Shown here: piece after piece, positions 1-7,216 of the stretch | Numbering within the stretch: position 1 is the stretch's first letter | How the letters are laid out: every line of letters starts with the position of its first letter | Notes under the pieces: model-generated | Seen by the model: only the letters and a program-made list of their open reading frames with translations | Databases searched by the model: none | Told to the model about the DNA's origin: nothing | Position numbers and translations under genes: made by a program | DNA from: an uncultured Syntrophobacteraceae bacterium | GTDB lineage: Bacteria; Desulfobacterota; Syntrophobacteria; Syntrophobacterales; Syntrophobacteraceae | Direction of reading: 5' to 3' | Assembly (NCBI GenBank): GCA_937889795.1 | Contig: CALBZH010000320.1 | Span: 1-13,189, forward strand | Length of the DNA: 13,189 nt

Positions 1-1
1 G

Positions 2-376
2 GATGGGACTGGGCGGCTGCAATGGAGGCAAGGCTACCAGCGCATCAGGAGCACGGTCTATGTCTTGATCGGTGGCCTGCTGATTGTCCTGGCCCTCTTT
101 GCCGTGCTGATCGCGGGGTACTCGCTCCTTGAATCCTTTCTGAAGGGGGATACTCAGCTGATCGTGCCGTTGCTGTCTTCCGTGGGGTTGGTTGTGCTGG
201 CCCTCGCCCTGTTCGACGTGGGGAGCTACTTGATCGAAGAGGAAGTCATCCACGGACGCGAGATGTCCCGACCGGACCATATCCGCCATCGGTTGACCAA
301 GTTCTTGACCATTTTGGTGATTGCGCTGGGGCTCGAAGCCTTGGTGTATGTTTTCAAAGTGGGACGGGCGGCCTAG
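2..376 (+). CDS. Conserved integral membrane protein, 5' end outside window
   Basis: The reading frame is open from the first bases of the window and ends at TAG 374-376, so 124 residues of a longer protein are visible. There is no in-frame ATG. A TTG at 65 is a possible start, but the basic run before it (RLQWRQGYQRIR) looks like the cytosolic flank of the first helix, so I favour a start upstream of the window. Three hydrophobic helices are seen: about residues 20-42 (VYVLIGGLLIVLALF), 52-74 (IVPLLSSVGLVVLALALF) and 98-119 (FLTILVIALGLEALVYVF). An acidic loop (LIEEEV) follows helix 2. The ending, a Leu/Ile helix with IALGLEALVYVFK, resembles small membrane proteins of unknown function that I have seen in Deltaproteobacteria. 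No catalytic motif is visible and I assign no function. Confidence 0.75.
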   Translation, partial: DGTGRLQWRQGYQRIRSTVYVLIGGLLIVLALFAVLIAGYSLLESFLKGDTQLIVPLLSSVGLVVLALALFDVGSYLIEEEVIHGREMSRPDHIRHRLTKFLTILVIALGLEALVYVFKVGRAA

Positions 377-412
377 GGTGAAGAAGCCCATGGGGCGGGC
401 CTCGAGCACCTG

Positions 413-598
413 ATGTATCCGACTCTCCTGATTGTCGGGGTCGGACTCCTCCTTGTGTCTCTCGGCGGTTACCAGTATCTGAGCCTGCGGGCTGAGCATC
501 TTGAGCGGACCGAGCGCTCCGGGGCTTTCGGGGGCCTTCAAACGGAAGAGTCCAAGGGCTGTGCATTTCCGCATTCCGCATCCTCCATGTTTGGTTGA
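413..598 (+). CDS. Possible small single-helix membrane protein
   Basis: This is a 61-residue ORF starting at ATG 413, 36 nt after the preceding gene and in the same frame. Residues 3-20 (PTLLIVGVGLLLVSLGGY) form one convincing transmembrane helix, followed by a charged segment (LRAEHLERTERS) and a low-complexity tail with no recognisable pattern. The ribosome-binding site is poor: only a G-rich stretch about 13 nt upstream. The helix and its position directly behind another membrane protein argue for a real gene. The tail, weak start and small size argue against. Function unknown. Confidence 0.4.
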   Translation: MYPTLLIVGVGLLLVSLGGYQYLSLRAEHLERTERSGAFGGLQTEESKGCAFPHSASSMFG

Positions 599-937
599 AG
601 AGGGATATCGCCTGGGACCGCATGGCGCCCTCTTCGATATTTTGGCCTCAGATGCCGATTTCCCGCCAGATAACTTCAAGCACGGTTGCTCCCTCGAGGC
701 ATGCTTCATCCAGCAGTGAGGGCGCCCCACGCACACCTGCTCTGCTCCCTCATCTCCCAGCAATCGGAGATTCGACTGTTCATGACTCGATGCTTGGTGT
801 AGTCTTTTCAAATCGATCCATTTCGGCATTGCGTCCTTGGCTTGCCCATCGAGACCGCTCCGTCCAGCGTCGATAAGGCGAGCGCCACGCTTGTTGTCCC
901 GATATCTTTACCCATTCCGATTCATGAGGTAGACACC
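599..937. other. Intergenic stretch without a recognisable gene
   Basis: About 340 nt separate the small ORF from the response regulator. The short ORFs here have no membrane segment, domain or good ribosome-binding site. One 9-bp inverted repeat, GGCGCCCTC (624-632) and GAGGGCGCC (718-726), lies 85 nt apart, probably by chance. I see no convincing sigma-70 or sigma-54 promoter, although the promoter of the response regulator should lie here. Confidence 0.5.
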
Positions 938-1657
938 ATGGCTCTTAAGAAACGGATTGGCATCGCGGAAGATCACACCATTCTGAGAGCAGGGTTGCGC
1001 ATGCTCGTGACCTCCAACCCGGATTTCGAGGTCGTCGGCGAGGCCCAAGATGGGATCGAAGCCATTAAGATGGCGGAAAGCCTCCATCCCGATGTCATCC
1101 TGATGGACCTTTCGATGCCGCGCATGAACGGCATGGGGGCCATCCAGGAGATCAAGCGCACCGTGCCTGAAACCAAGGTGCTCGTCCTGACGGTGCATAA
1201 AACGGAAGAGTATATCCTGGAGGCCTTGCGATCGGGTGCGGACGGGTATGTCCTCAAGGACGCCACGCATAACGAGCTCATGCACGCTCTCGATTGCGTC
1301 TTGTCGGGGAACAGCTACCTGAGCGCCGGCATTTCAGAGCAGGTGATCGAAGGATATATCGGTACCAAGCGTGGTGGGGGACAATCGACCTCTTGGGACA
1401 GGCTGACGCAGCGGGAGCGGGACATCTTGAAGATGATCGCCGAAGGCTACCGGAACAAGGAAATTGCAGAGTATCTGTGCCTGAGTGCCAAGACGGTGGA
1501 AAAACATCGAGCTAATCTCATGAGGAAGCTGGACTTGCACAGCGTGTCATCCCTTACGGCATTCGCCATGGAAAAAGGGCTGGTGACCAAGCGCATTGAA
1601 CGTTCCCCTCGGGCGGCAGCGTCCGGCAAGCCCAGGGGAGGTGAGACAAAGGGATAA
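938..1657 (+). CDS. NarL/FixJ-family response regulator (REC + LuxR-type HTH)
   Basis: A 239-residue two-component response regulator, expected to bind DNA as a phosphorylation-controlled transcription factor. The receiver domain spans about residues 5-120: acidic pair E11-D12, phospho-acceptor D57 in LMDLSMPRMNG, switch residues T85 and Y104, and conserved K107. The LuxR-type helix-turn-helix spans about 153-216, with LTQRER (156-161) and TVEKHR (186-191). Length and layout are typical of NarL/FixJ proteins. The open frame runs back to 842, but the start is set at ATG 938 because GAGGT (926-930) sits 7 nt upstream and the family begins right there (KRIGIAEDH). A basic, Pro/Gly-rich tail of about 20 residues follows the HTH and is probably disordered. 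No histidine kinase is encoded in the window, so it is an orphan here and its signal and targets cannot be read from context. Confidence 0.95.
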   Translation: MALKKRIGIAEDHTILRAGLRMLVTSNPDFEVVGEAQDGIEAIKMAESLHPDVILMDLSMPRMNGMGAIQEIKRTVPETKVLVLTVHKTEEYILEALRSGADGYVLKDATHNELMHALDCVLSGNSYLSAGISEQVIEGYIGTKRGGGQSTSWDRLTQRERDILKMIAEGYRNKEIAEYLCLSAKTVEKHRANLMRKLDLHSVSSLTAFAMEKGLVTKRIERSPRAAASGKPRGGETKG

Positions 1658-1698
1658 TGGCCTGCGGGGCTCGAAGCCACCTAGAGGCCAATTCGCTC

Positions 1699-1728
1699 TT
1701 GACCGACGGTTCGGGCTCTCGGTAGAGT
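1699..1728 (+). promoter_or_regulatory. Candidate sigma-70 promoter for the TPR gene
   Basis: TTGACC (1699-1704) and TAGAGT (1723-1728) are separated by 18 nt and match the -35 and -10 consensus at 5/6 and 4/6. They lie in the 120-nt gap between the response regulator and the TPR gene, about 50 nt before its start codon. If active, the TPR gene has its own promoter in addition to any read-through. This is pattern matching only. Confidence 0.3.
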
Positions 1729-1777
1729 GGCGCACGGCGATGGATGATGGGACTGGGGAATATCGAAGGAGAGCGTC

Positions 1778-3076
1778 ATGAGCTCGACCGTGGGGCAGGA
1801 GGACTGGCAGGCTCTGATGGAAGTGCTTCAGGAAGCCATTCAAGCGCTTTCGGGAAAACAGACTGAGCCCGTCAAGCTGAAGATCCTCGAATTCTCGAGC
1901 ACGGCCGCCATGCTGGAGCTGCAGGATCTGGCCGACTGCGCTGGCCGGTTCGAAGGGTTTCTCCTTTCGACGGTGGCTCCCGACTGGGACGACGAAGCCA
2001 CGGCGACGCTCAGCTTCTCGATGGGCGCCCTGGTTGAGAAGATGCAGATGTCTTCCTACAGTCCCGCGTTTTCCTCCGGCTTGAGCGAAGTCCTGATGTA
2101 CCTGGACTTCTACGGTGACGACGAGGGAGCTGCGGAGCCGGAGCCCGAGCCCGAGCCTCCCGCGCCTCCACCTGCGGAAACCCTGGAGCCCGTGGCGGAA
2201 TCGTCTCCGCCTGTGCCTGCAACGCCTGAAAAAGAGGCCGTTATGGCATCAGCCTCTTCGAGCGATGCGCCCTCAGCCGTCGACGAAGACGCCCTTCTGG
2301 CGGAGATTTTCGCGGAGGTCGAGTCCCCCGAGGAGCCCCATGACGAGCCATTACCCGAGGTCAGTCCCGCCACGGCGGTCACTTCAGTCGCTTCAGAGCC
2401 TCCTGCCGTTCCTCGGCCGCGTCCAACTTCCCCTGAATGCGACACCGACGTCGACGGCTATGTGATCGACCGACTGGATTGGTACCAGGAAGTACTTCGA
2501 GAGGATCCGAGGTCGAGGCTCTTCGTTGTCCTGGCCGAAGAGCTTTGTGATTCCGGGCTTTGGGATCAGGCCATCGAAGTGTGCAGGCAGGGTTTGGCGA
2601 ATCATCCTGATTCCCTGCGAGGGCAAATTCTGTTGGGCAGAGCGCTCCTGGAAAGTGGGAGGCCGGCCGAAGCCCATGCCGTGCTGATCGAGGTACACAG
2701 GGCGATTGCCGACAGCGCGATCCTGTACCACCTCCTGGCGCGCCTTGACGAGGCCGGAGGGGACTTGCGGCTCGTGGACGGGTTTCGTCAGACGGGGCGG
2801 TTCCTCGAGGAGGAAAGCCGGAGATTGGCTTTCGACCGTATGGCCAGACCGCCGATGCCGATATCGCCCCCTGTGGCCAAGGTGTCCGTCCCGCAGCCTC
2901 CAGTGGAGGAGCCGGGTCCTGAGAAGGGCTCCGTCGAAGCGGGGGTTCTCGGATGGCTGCTCAGGCTGCAGGATGTCTTTGCCCAAAGGGAGCTCGTTAG
3001 CCCGGTGATCTCACCGCTGTTCAGCGACGAGGATCGCGCCGCCCTCAGGGTTCTTCTGACCGTGCCCGTTTCATGA
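1778..3076 (+). CDS. TPR protein with degenerate HPt-like N-terminus and Pro/Glu-rich linker
   Basis: A 432-residue soluble protein without signal peptide. Start ATG 1778 has AAGGAG (1766-1771) 6 nt upstream. Residues about 8-110 form an all-helical region that lines up with an HPt / CheA-P1 domain: the stretch MLELQDLADCAGRFEGFL (45-62) matches the usual pattern after the phosphohistidine helix. The expected His falls at L37 and the following Lys-Gly are both Ser, so it cannot be phosphorylated in the normal way. Residues 112-225 are a low-complexity Pro/Glu/Ala linker with a PEPEPEPEPP run starting at 119. Residues about 235-325 are two to three TPR-like helical pairs (DWYQEVLREDPRSRLF, LWDQAIEVCRQGL, HPDSLRGQILLGRALLESG), a protein-interaction module. 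A second Pro-rich linker (358-380) leads to a C-terminal helix. It lies just after the response regulator, so a scaffold or adaptor role in that signalling is possible, but this is inference. Confidence 0.8.
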   Translation: MSSTVGQEDWQALMEVLQEAIQALSGKQTEPVKLKILEFSSTAAMLELQDLADCAGRFEGFLLSTVAPDWDDEATATLSFSMGALVEKMQMSSYSPAFSSGLSEVLMYLDFYGDDEGAAEPEPEPEPPAPPPAETLEPVAESSPPVPATPEKEAVMASASSSDAPSAVDEDALLAEIFAEVESPEEPHDEPLPEVSPATAVTSVASEPPAVPRPRPTSPECDTDVDGYVIDRLDWYQEVLREDPRSRLFVVLAEELCDSGLWDQAIEVCRQGLANHPDSLRGQILLGRALLESGRPAEAHAVLIEVHRAIADSAILYHLLARLDEAGGDLRLVDGFRQTGRFLEEESRRLAFDRMARPPMPISPPVAKVSVPQPPVEEPGPEKGSVEAGVLGWLLRLQDVFAQRELVSPVISPLFSDEDRAALRVLLTVPVS

Positions 3077-3163
3077 CTGTCCCGATCCTGATGTCCTGCC
3101 CGTCGGAGACTTCTCCCGCTTTCCGTTCGCCTTTTCCTGAAACGAGATTGATGGGGTGCTCCA

Positions 3164-4336
3164 GTGAAAATGACCCTGGCACTCTATAGCTATCGGAATC
3201 TTTGGGTCCGGAGGCTGACGACCGCCCTGACAGCGGGAGGAATGGGGCTTGTCGTCTTTGTCTTCGCAACGGTTCTCATGCTTGCGGAAGGCCTGGAGGC
3301 GACGCTCGTCAGCACCGGCACGCGCGACAACGTGACGATCATCCGGCGCGCTTCGGAAGTGGAAGTCCAAAGCATGATCAACAGGGACGAAGCGGCGATC
3401 CTGGAAAACCTACCGGGGATTGACATGGATCGAGACGGGCGGAAATTGGCTGCCCGGGAGCTGGTTGTCCTGATCGGCTTGCGAAAGAAGGGAGCGATCA
3501 GCCTTGCCAATGTCACCGTGAGGGGCGTCGAGCCTAGCGTTTCGTTCGCCCTGCGTCCCAATGTGCGCATTGTCTCGGGGAGGCCGTTTTCTGAAGGACG
3601 TGCCGAGGTCGTCATTGGCAAGTCCCTGGCCAAGCGTTTTTCAATCGGGGGGCTGGGGGAGACGATGTCCTTCGGGGCTCGAGCCTGGAGCGTCGTTGGG
3701 ATTTTGGACGCAAGTGGCGCCGCCTTCGATTCGGAAATATGGGGCGACATCGATTTGCTGATGGCGACCTTTCGACGCCCCGTGTACTCGTCGATGCTGG
3801 CCCGATTGAGCGATGCGTCTTCCTTTCCCGGATTTAAGGAGTCTGTTCTCCGTGATCCTCGCCTCACCGTGGATGTTTGGCGAGAGTCGGACTACTACGG
3901 AGCCCAGTCAGCTCTGATGGCCCGGTTTATCCGCATTCTGGGCATCACGCTGACGTTCATCTTCAGTCTTGGAGCCGTTATTGGGGCCATGGTGACCATG
4001 TATGCGGCCGTGGCAGGAAGGACGGCGGAAATCGGGACGTTGAGGGCACTTGGCTTCGGACGCCGGACGATCCTGTTCACTTTCTTGGCTGAATCGCTGC
4101 TGCTCGGCGTCCTTGGGGGGGTGGTTGGACTAGCAGCCGCCTCGCTCCTGGATCGCTTCACCATCTCGACCATGAACTGGCAGACGTTCTCGGAGCTCAG
4201 CTTTCGCTTCACCCTGAACAGGACTATCGTCGGTCGAGCCATGGTCTTTTCAATGACCATGGGGGTTGTCGGGGGGATGCTGCCCGCTGCGAGAGCGGCC
4301 CGCCTCGGCATCGTAGAGGCACTTCGATCCAAATAA
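3164..4336 (+). CDS. MacB/LolE-type ABC transporter permease (FtsX domain)
   Basis: A 390-residue inner-membrane permease of the MacB/LolCE/FtsX class, whose members move lipoproteins, peptides or other envelope substrates using ATP hydrolysed by a partner protein. Layout: a short cytosolic N-terminus with YSYRNLWVRRLTT (8-20), TM1 about 21-42, a large extracytoplasmic MacB-PCD-type domain about 43-250, then TM2 (258-283), TM3 (303-328) and TM4 (357-375). The cytosolic coupling segment GRTAEIGTLRALGFGRRTIL (285-304) and the C-terminal PAARAARLGIVEALR are classic for the FtsX family. Start is GTG 3164; ATG 3170, two codons on, is equally possible because no strong ribosome-binding site decides. 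Relatives usually sit beside an ATPase and a second permease. Here there is neither, so its ATPase must be encoded elsewhere. Confidence 0.92.
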   Translation: MKMTLALYSYRNLWVRRLTTALTAGGMGLVVFVFATVLMLAEGLEATLVSTGTRDNVTIIRRASEVEVQSMINRDEAAILENLPGIDMDRDGRKLAARELVVLIGLRKKGAISLANVTVRGVEPSVSFALRPNVRIVSGRPFSEGRAEVVIGKSLAKRFSIGGLGETMSFGARAWSVVGILDASGAAFDSEIWGDIDLLMATFRRPVYSSMLARLSDASSFPGFKESVLRDPRLTVDVWRESDYYGAQSALMARFIRILGITLTFIFSLGAVIGAMVTMYAAVAGRTAEIGTLRALGFGRRTILFTFLAESLLLGVLGGVVGLAAASLLDRFTISTMNWQTFSELSFRFTLNRTIVGRAMVFSMTMGVVGGMLPAARAARLGIVEALRSK

Positions 4337-4344
4337 AGCCAGGA

Positions 4345-5922
4345 TTAAGCCGTCTCGTTCAAATGCTCCGGGCGCAGCAGGTCGAACACGGTCTTCACCG
4401 GGTTGAATGTGATCAGCGGAACCTCGACAAACAGGGTGATCCAGTCCGACATGGAGCCGTTCCAGAGCCCAGGCAGCTCGATCGCACGCAGTTCCTTCCC
4501 GTCCTTGCTTTTCTTCGATATGAACACCGCATCCGGATCGACGAACCGGTGAAGGTCGTACGGGATTCCTTTGTGATCGCGAAGGGCGCAGACCACGTCG
4601 ACGGGATTAAAATGCGTTGAGCTGTTCCAGATTTTGCTCTGATCCGGGTCCTCGAGATTGACTTGCGCCTTCTCGACAATTTGAAGGGAAGGCAGGCCGT
4701 CGTTGTCCGCAACCCAGAACGGAGCCCCCCCCGGCTCTCCCGCATTGGGGACGACGCCGCACACGCGTATCGGACGGTGAAGCTTTTCGATCAGATAGGA
4801 CCGCTTCCGTTCGGCCCCCCACTGCTCGAAGTCACCGGGAAAAGCCAGCAGCAGGTCCCCACGGGCAAAACGCGCGGCCTCATCCAGCGCGGGCTCGTCC
4901 GGCCGCTCCTCCAAACGTCGCAGAAGCCCGTGCACCTTGTCTTGAACCTCCACGAGGAGGCCTCCAATCACCTGTTTCCAATGGCTGGTTGTCTCTTTCA
5001 AACGATCGGGAACCAGATTGTCGATGTTCTTGATGTAAACGAGGTCTCCCGCCAAGTCGTTCAGGTTCTCGATCAAAGCGCCGTGTCCACCCGGTCGGAA
5101 CAGAAGTCGACCATTGCGTTCTCGAAAGGGAAAATTACGTTCGTCGACGGCGATGGTGTCGGTACTCGGCTTCTGGTGGGAGAAGCTCACGCCGAACGTT
5201 ACGCCCAACCGCTCTTCGTACCGCTGTCTCACGGTGCTCAGCAACGCTTCAAACCGCGCTTCGTGCTCGGGAGAAACCGTGAAGTGAAGGCGGCAGGTGC
5301 GGCTGTTCGGCGAGACGTACTGAACGGATTCCACGAGATGCTCTTCGAGCGCGGTGCGCTGCTCATCGGGGTAGCGATGGAATTTCAGCAGGGCCTTGGG
5401 GAGCGTCGCGTAGTCCAGGCCACGATCGAGGAGGAGGTATTCCAGGATGAGGCGAAACTGCCCGCGATGAGCGAGCGAGCCCAATGACCAGCCGTCCCTG
5501 GCGAGGGCTTGCTCCAGATCTTCCTTGAAAGCGAACGAGCGAAGATTGTCCATGAATCGCAGAAAGTCGCAGGCGATGGCCACCCCTTGCTCGACGCGGA
5601 GGTAGAGCTCTTCGCACTCCAGATACTGCGGGATGTAATAGAGCTGAATGAGAGACTGGAACATCCGGGTGGCTGCCCCCGATGCGGGGACGAACTTCCC
5701 GAATCGATCCTGCGTGGCTGCCTGATGGTGCAGCGTCAAGTAGCCGTTGATCCGCTCCGGGGCGATCCTCCATATCCCGCTTTCGGGGGTGCACGGCTTC
5801 AGCAATCTCAGGTGAACCGAGGACCTGCTGAATAGGTCCAAATGCCGCCGAACTTGATCCTCCGAGATAGCCATCGACTCCATCTGGCGGAGGTCCGCGT
5901 CAGTAAAGATGACCTGGATCAT
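4345..5922 (-). CDS. DUF4301 family protein, possible nucleotidyltransferase-like enzyme
   Basis: A 525-residue cytosolic protein without signal peptide or membrane helix, recognised as DUF4301. Start ATG (5920-5922) has GGAG 8 nt upstream on its strand. Two motifs stand out: KFVPASGAATRM (76-87) and RPGGHGALIENL (276-287) followed by YIKNIDNL (296-303). The first looks like a Gly-rich nucleotide loop. The Pro-Gly-Gly-His-Gly and Lys-Asn-Ile-Asp-Asn pair resembles the motifs of UDP-sugar pyrophosphorylases (UDPGP, GT-A fold), where they hold the UTP and sugar-phosphate. I therefore infer a sugar- or other nucleotidyltransferase activity; this is not established from sequence alone. The gene starts 18 nt after the end of the ppiC-like gene, so the two are probably cotranscribed, and its 3' end converges on the ABC permease with only 8 nt between them. 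Confidence 0.85.
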   Translation of the reverse strand: MIQVIFTDADLRQMESMAISEDQVRRHLDLFSRSSVHLRLLKPCTPESGIWRIAPERINGYLTLHHQAATQDRFGKFVPASGAATRMFQSLIQLYYIPQYLECEELYLRVEQGVAIACDFLRFMDNLRSFAFKEDLEQALARDGWSLGSLAHRGQFRLILEYLLLDRGLDYATLPKALLKFHRYPDEQRTALEEHLVESVQYVSPNSRTCRLHFTVSPEHEARFEALLSTVRQRYEERLGVTFGVSFSHQKPSTDTIAVDERNFPFRERNGRLLFRPGGHGALIENLNDLAGDLVYIKNIDNLVPDRLKETTSHWKQVIGGLLVEVQDKVHGLLRRLEERPDEPALDEAARFARGDLLLAFPGDFEQWGAERKRSYLIEKLHRPIRVCGVVPNAGEPGGAPFWVADNDGLPSLQIVEKAQVNLEDPDQSKIWNSSTHFNPVDVVCALRDHKGIPYDLHRFVDPDAVFISKKSKDGKELRAIELPGLWNGSMSDWITLFVEVPLITFNPVKTVFDLLRPEHLNETA

Positions 5923-5940
5923 GGAACGCTCCGAGCACGG

Positions 5941-6936
5941 TTACTTTGATGGGACTTCTTCAATCTTTGCCTTCGATCTTAGCTCCGCTGTGTAGGCCGT
6001 CAGCATATCTGCGATCTTCTGCTGCTTGAGGTGCTCTTCAATGGTGGGCTTCATCTCCTCGAAAGGCATGTCCCCAGGCTCTTTGCGATCAGCCACCTTG
6101 ATGAGGTGATACCCGAACTGGGTTTCCACGACATCGCTCATTTCCCCGGGCTTCAGCGCGAAGGCGGCTTCTTCGAATGAAGCGACCATCTGGCCTCGTT
6201 GGAAGTAGTCGAGGTCACCTCCCTTCGCCGCGCTGGGGCAATCCGAATTATCCTTCGCCACAGTTGCGAAGTCCTCCCCGTTTTCCACCCTTTTTTTGAG
6301 GGAGAGAATCTTCTCTCGCGCCTTGGCTTTGTCCTGATCCGTGGCCTGCTGATCCACCTTCACGAGAATGTGGCTCGCCCGCACCTGCTCGGGGACTTTG
6401 AAGAGGCTGGGGTTTTGTTCGTAAAACACCTTGATGTCGGCCTCGGCGACCGTCGCCTTCGGGGTCACCTCCCGCTCGACGACGGCGCGGATGGCTAGCC
6501 GCCGCCGGTATTCGGTACGGACGTCGGCTTCCGTCACCTTCATTCGGGCCAATATGGCCTCGAATTGCTCAGGTTTGGGAAACCGAGCCTTGAACTTGCT
6601 CATTTCCTCGTCCACCTGCGCATCCGTCACGGAAATACCGAGCTTCTGACTCTCCTGAAGCAGCAATATCCGGTCGACCATTCCATCCAACACCTTCTTA
6701 CGAATGGCCTCCTTCTTCGCCGGATCGGGGGATTGCTCAGGCTGCGCCGTCTGGCCCTCGTATCGGGCCATCTCTTTGTCGAGGGACTCCTGCCCGATGG
6801 GCTCGCCATTTACGCGTAGGATCACATTCTCGGCCTTCTTGTCGGCGTCGGCCGAATACGCCTCAGGTGCGGGGCTCGCCATGAGAAGCCATACAACTAT
6901 CCAAAGCACAGCATTCACCCTGCGGCATCGTGTCAT
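5941..6936 (-). CDS. Periplasmic SurA/PpiC-type peptidyl-prolyl cis-trans isomerase
   Basis: A 331-residue exported parvulin-type foldase or chaperone for envelope proteins. Residues 1-28 are a signal peptide (Arg-rich start, hydrophobic LWIVVWLLMA, likely cut near residue 28) with no lipobox Cys. Residues about 36-160 are a SurA_N-like helical chaperone region. Residues 181-283 are one PpiC rotamase domain with RASHILVKV (187-194), GGDLDYFQRGQM (239-250) and FGYHLIKV (274-281). A C-terminal helix (291-322) returns to the chaperone part, the same plan as single-rotamase SurA/PrsA relatives. The frame stays open back to 7113, but AGGAGG exactly 5 nt before ATG 6936 and the signal peptide directly after it fix the start. 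It is first in a two-gene unit with the DUF4301 gene and lies about 110 nt downstream of a minus-strand terminator that may control it. Confidence 0.93.
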   Translation of the reverse strand: MTRCRRVNAVLWIVVWLLMASPAPEAYSADADKKAENVILRVNGEPIGQESLDKEMARYEGQTAQPEQSPDPAKKEAIRKKVLDGMVDRILLLQESQKLGISVTDAQVDEEMSKFKARFPKPEQFEAILARMKVTEADVRTEYRRRLAIRAVVEREVTPKATVAEADIKVFYEQNPSLFKVPEQVRASHILVKVDQQATDQDKAKAREKILSLKKRVENGEDFATVAKDNSDCPSAAKGGDLDYFQRGQMVASFEEAAFALKPGEMSDVVETQFGYHLIKVADRKEPGDMPFEEMKPTIEEHLKQQKIADMLTAYTAELRSKAKIEEVPSK

Positions 6937-6941
6937 GTCAT

Positions 6942-6947
6942 CCTCCT
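6942..6947 (-). promoter_or_regulatory. Ribosome-binding site fixing the ppiC-like start
   Basis: AGGAGG on the minus strand, a full match to the anti-Shine-Dalgarno complement, 5 nt from ATG 6936. It rules out the longer in-frame extension to 7113. Confidence 0.85.
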
Positions 6948-7042
6948 GCAGCATGCGAAAGACAAGTCTTGGATCACCGGCGACGGCTGCAGAGGCATCC
7001 TCTTCCGCCGTCCGGGCACCTTTGGTCGTCCCCGGCTCACGC

Positions 7043-7083
7043 AAAAAAACAACCCACAAGAGGTGGAGCGCTTCCCCTGTGGG
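7043..7083 (-). terminator. Intrinsic terminator on the minus strand
   Basis: On the minus strand the arms CCCACA (7083-7078) and TGTGGG (7058-7053) pair. The stem extends inward by four more pairs, two of them G-U, to a loop of about 11 nt. It is followed by TT, G and seven consecutive T (7049-7043). The inner pairs are G-U on the minus RNA but A-C mismatches on the plus RNA, so the structure favours minus-strand transcription. No ORF ends upstream of it. It either ends a small RNA or acts as an attenuator in the leader of the ppiC-like gene. Confidence 0.65.
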
Positions 7084-7171
7084 CTGAGAGGTCCGTCCTG
7101 TCAACATTGTCAAAAGCGGGGCGGATGATTTCCTGGCTCCCAGGGACTCAAACCCCTTATGAGGCGCCCAT

Positions 7172-7190
7172 CCATTTCCCCTTGAAATGG
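7172..7190. repeat. Perfect 7-bp inverted repeat
   Basis: CCATTTC (7172-7178) and GAAATGG (7184-7190) flank 5 nt. As DNA it could be an operator for the divergent promoters 50 nt away; as minus-strand RNA it forms a 7-bp hairpin inside the candidate leader. Sequence alone does not say which. Confidence 0.45.
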
Positions 7191-7216
7191 CTGTTCATGA
7201 AGGCTAATAGGAACCG

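Noticed and set aside
33..36. Complete start of the first gene inside the window
   Set aside because: No in-frame ATG with ribosome-binding site; the frame is open to the left edge.
624..726. 9-bp inverted repeat GGCGCCCTC / GAGGGCGCC as an element boundary
   Set aside because: The arms are 85 nt apart, GC-rich and contain a self-palindromic GGCGCC; no target-site duplication or gene lies between.
842..937. N-terminal extension of the response regulator frame
   Set aside because: The receiver domain begins right after ATG 938, which has a good ribosome-binding site; the extra residues match nothing.
2393..2986. 197-residue minus-strand frame
   Set aside because: It is antisense to the TPR gene, with no domain or start signals.
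4663..5487. 274-residue + strand frame
   Set aside because: It lies antisense inside the DUF4301 gene and shows no domain.
6937..7113. 59-residue extension of the ppiC-like frame
   Set aside because: It would place the signal peptide internally and would ignore the AGGAGG site at the ATG of 6936; it also runs through the terminator region.
7130..7165. tRNA T-arm-like GGGTTTGAGTCCC on the minus strand
   Set aside because: The loop lacks the TTC start of a T-loop, and no acceptor, D or anticodon arms or CCA fit around it.
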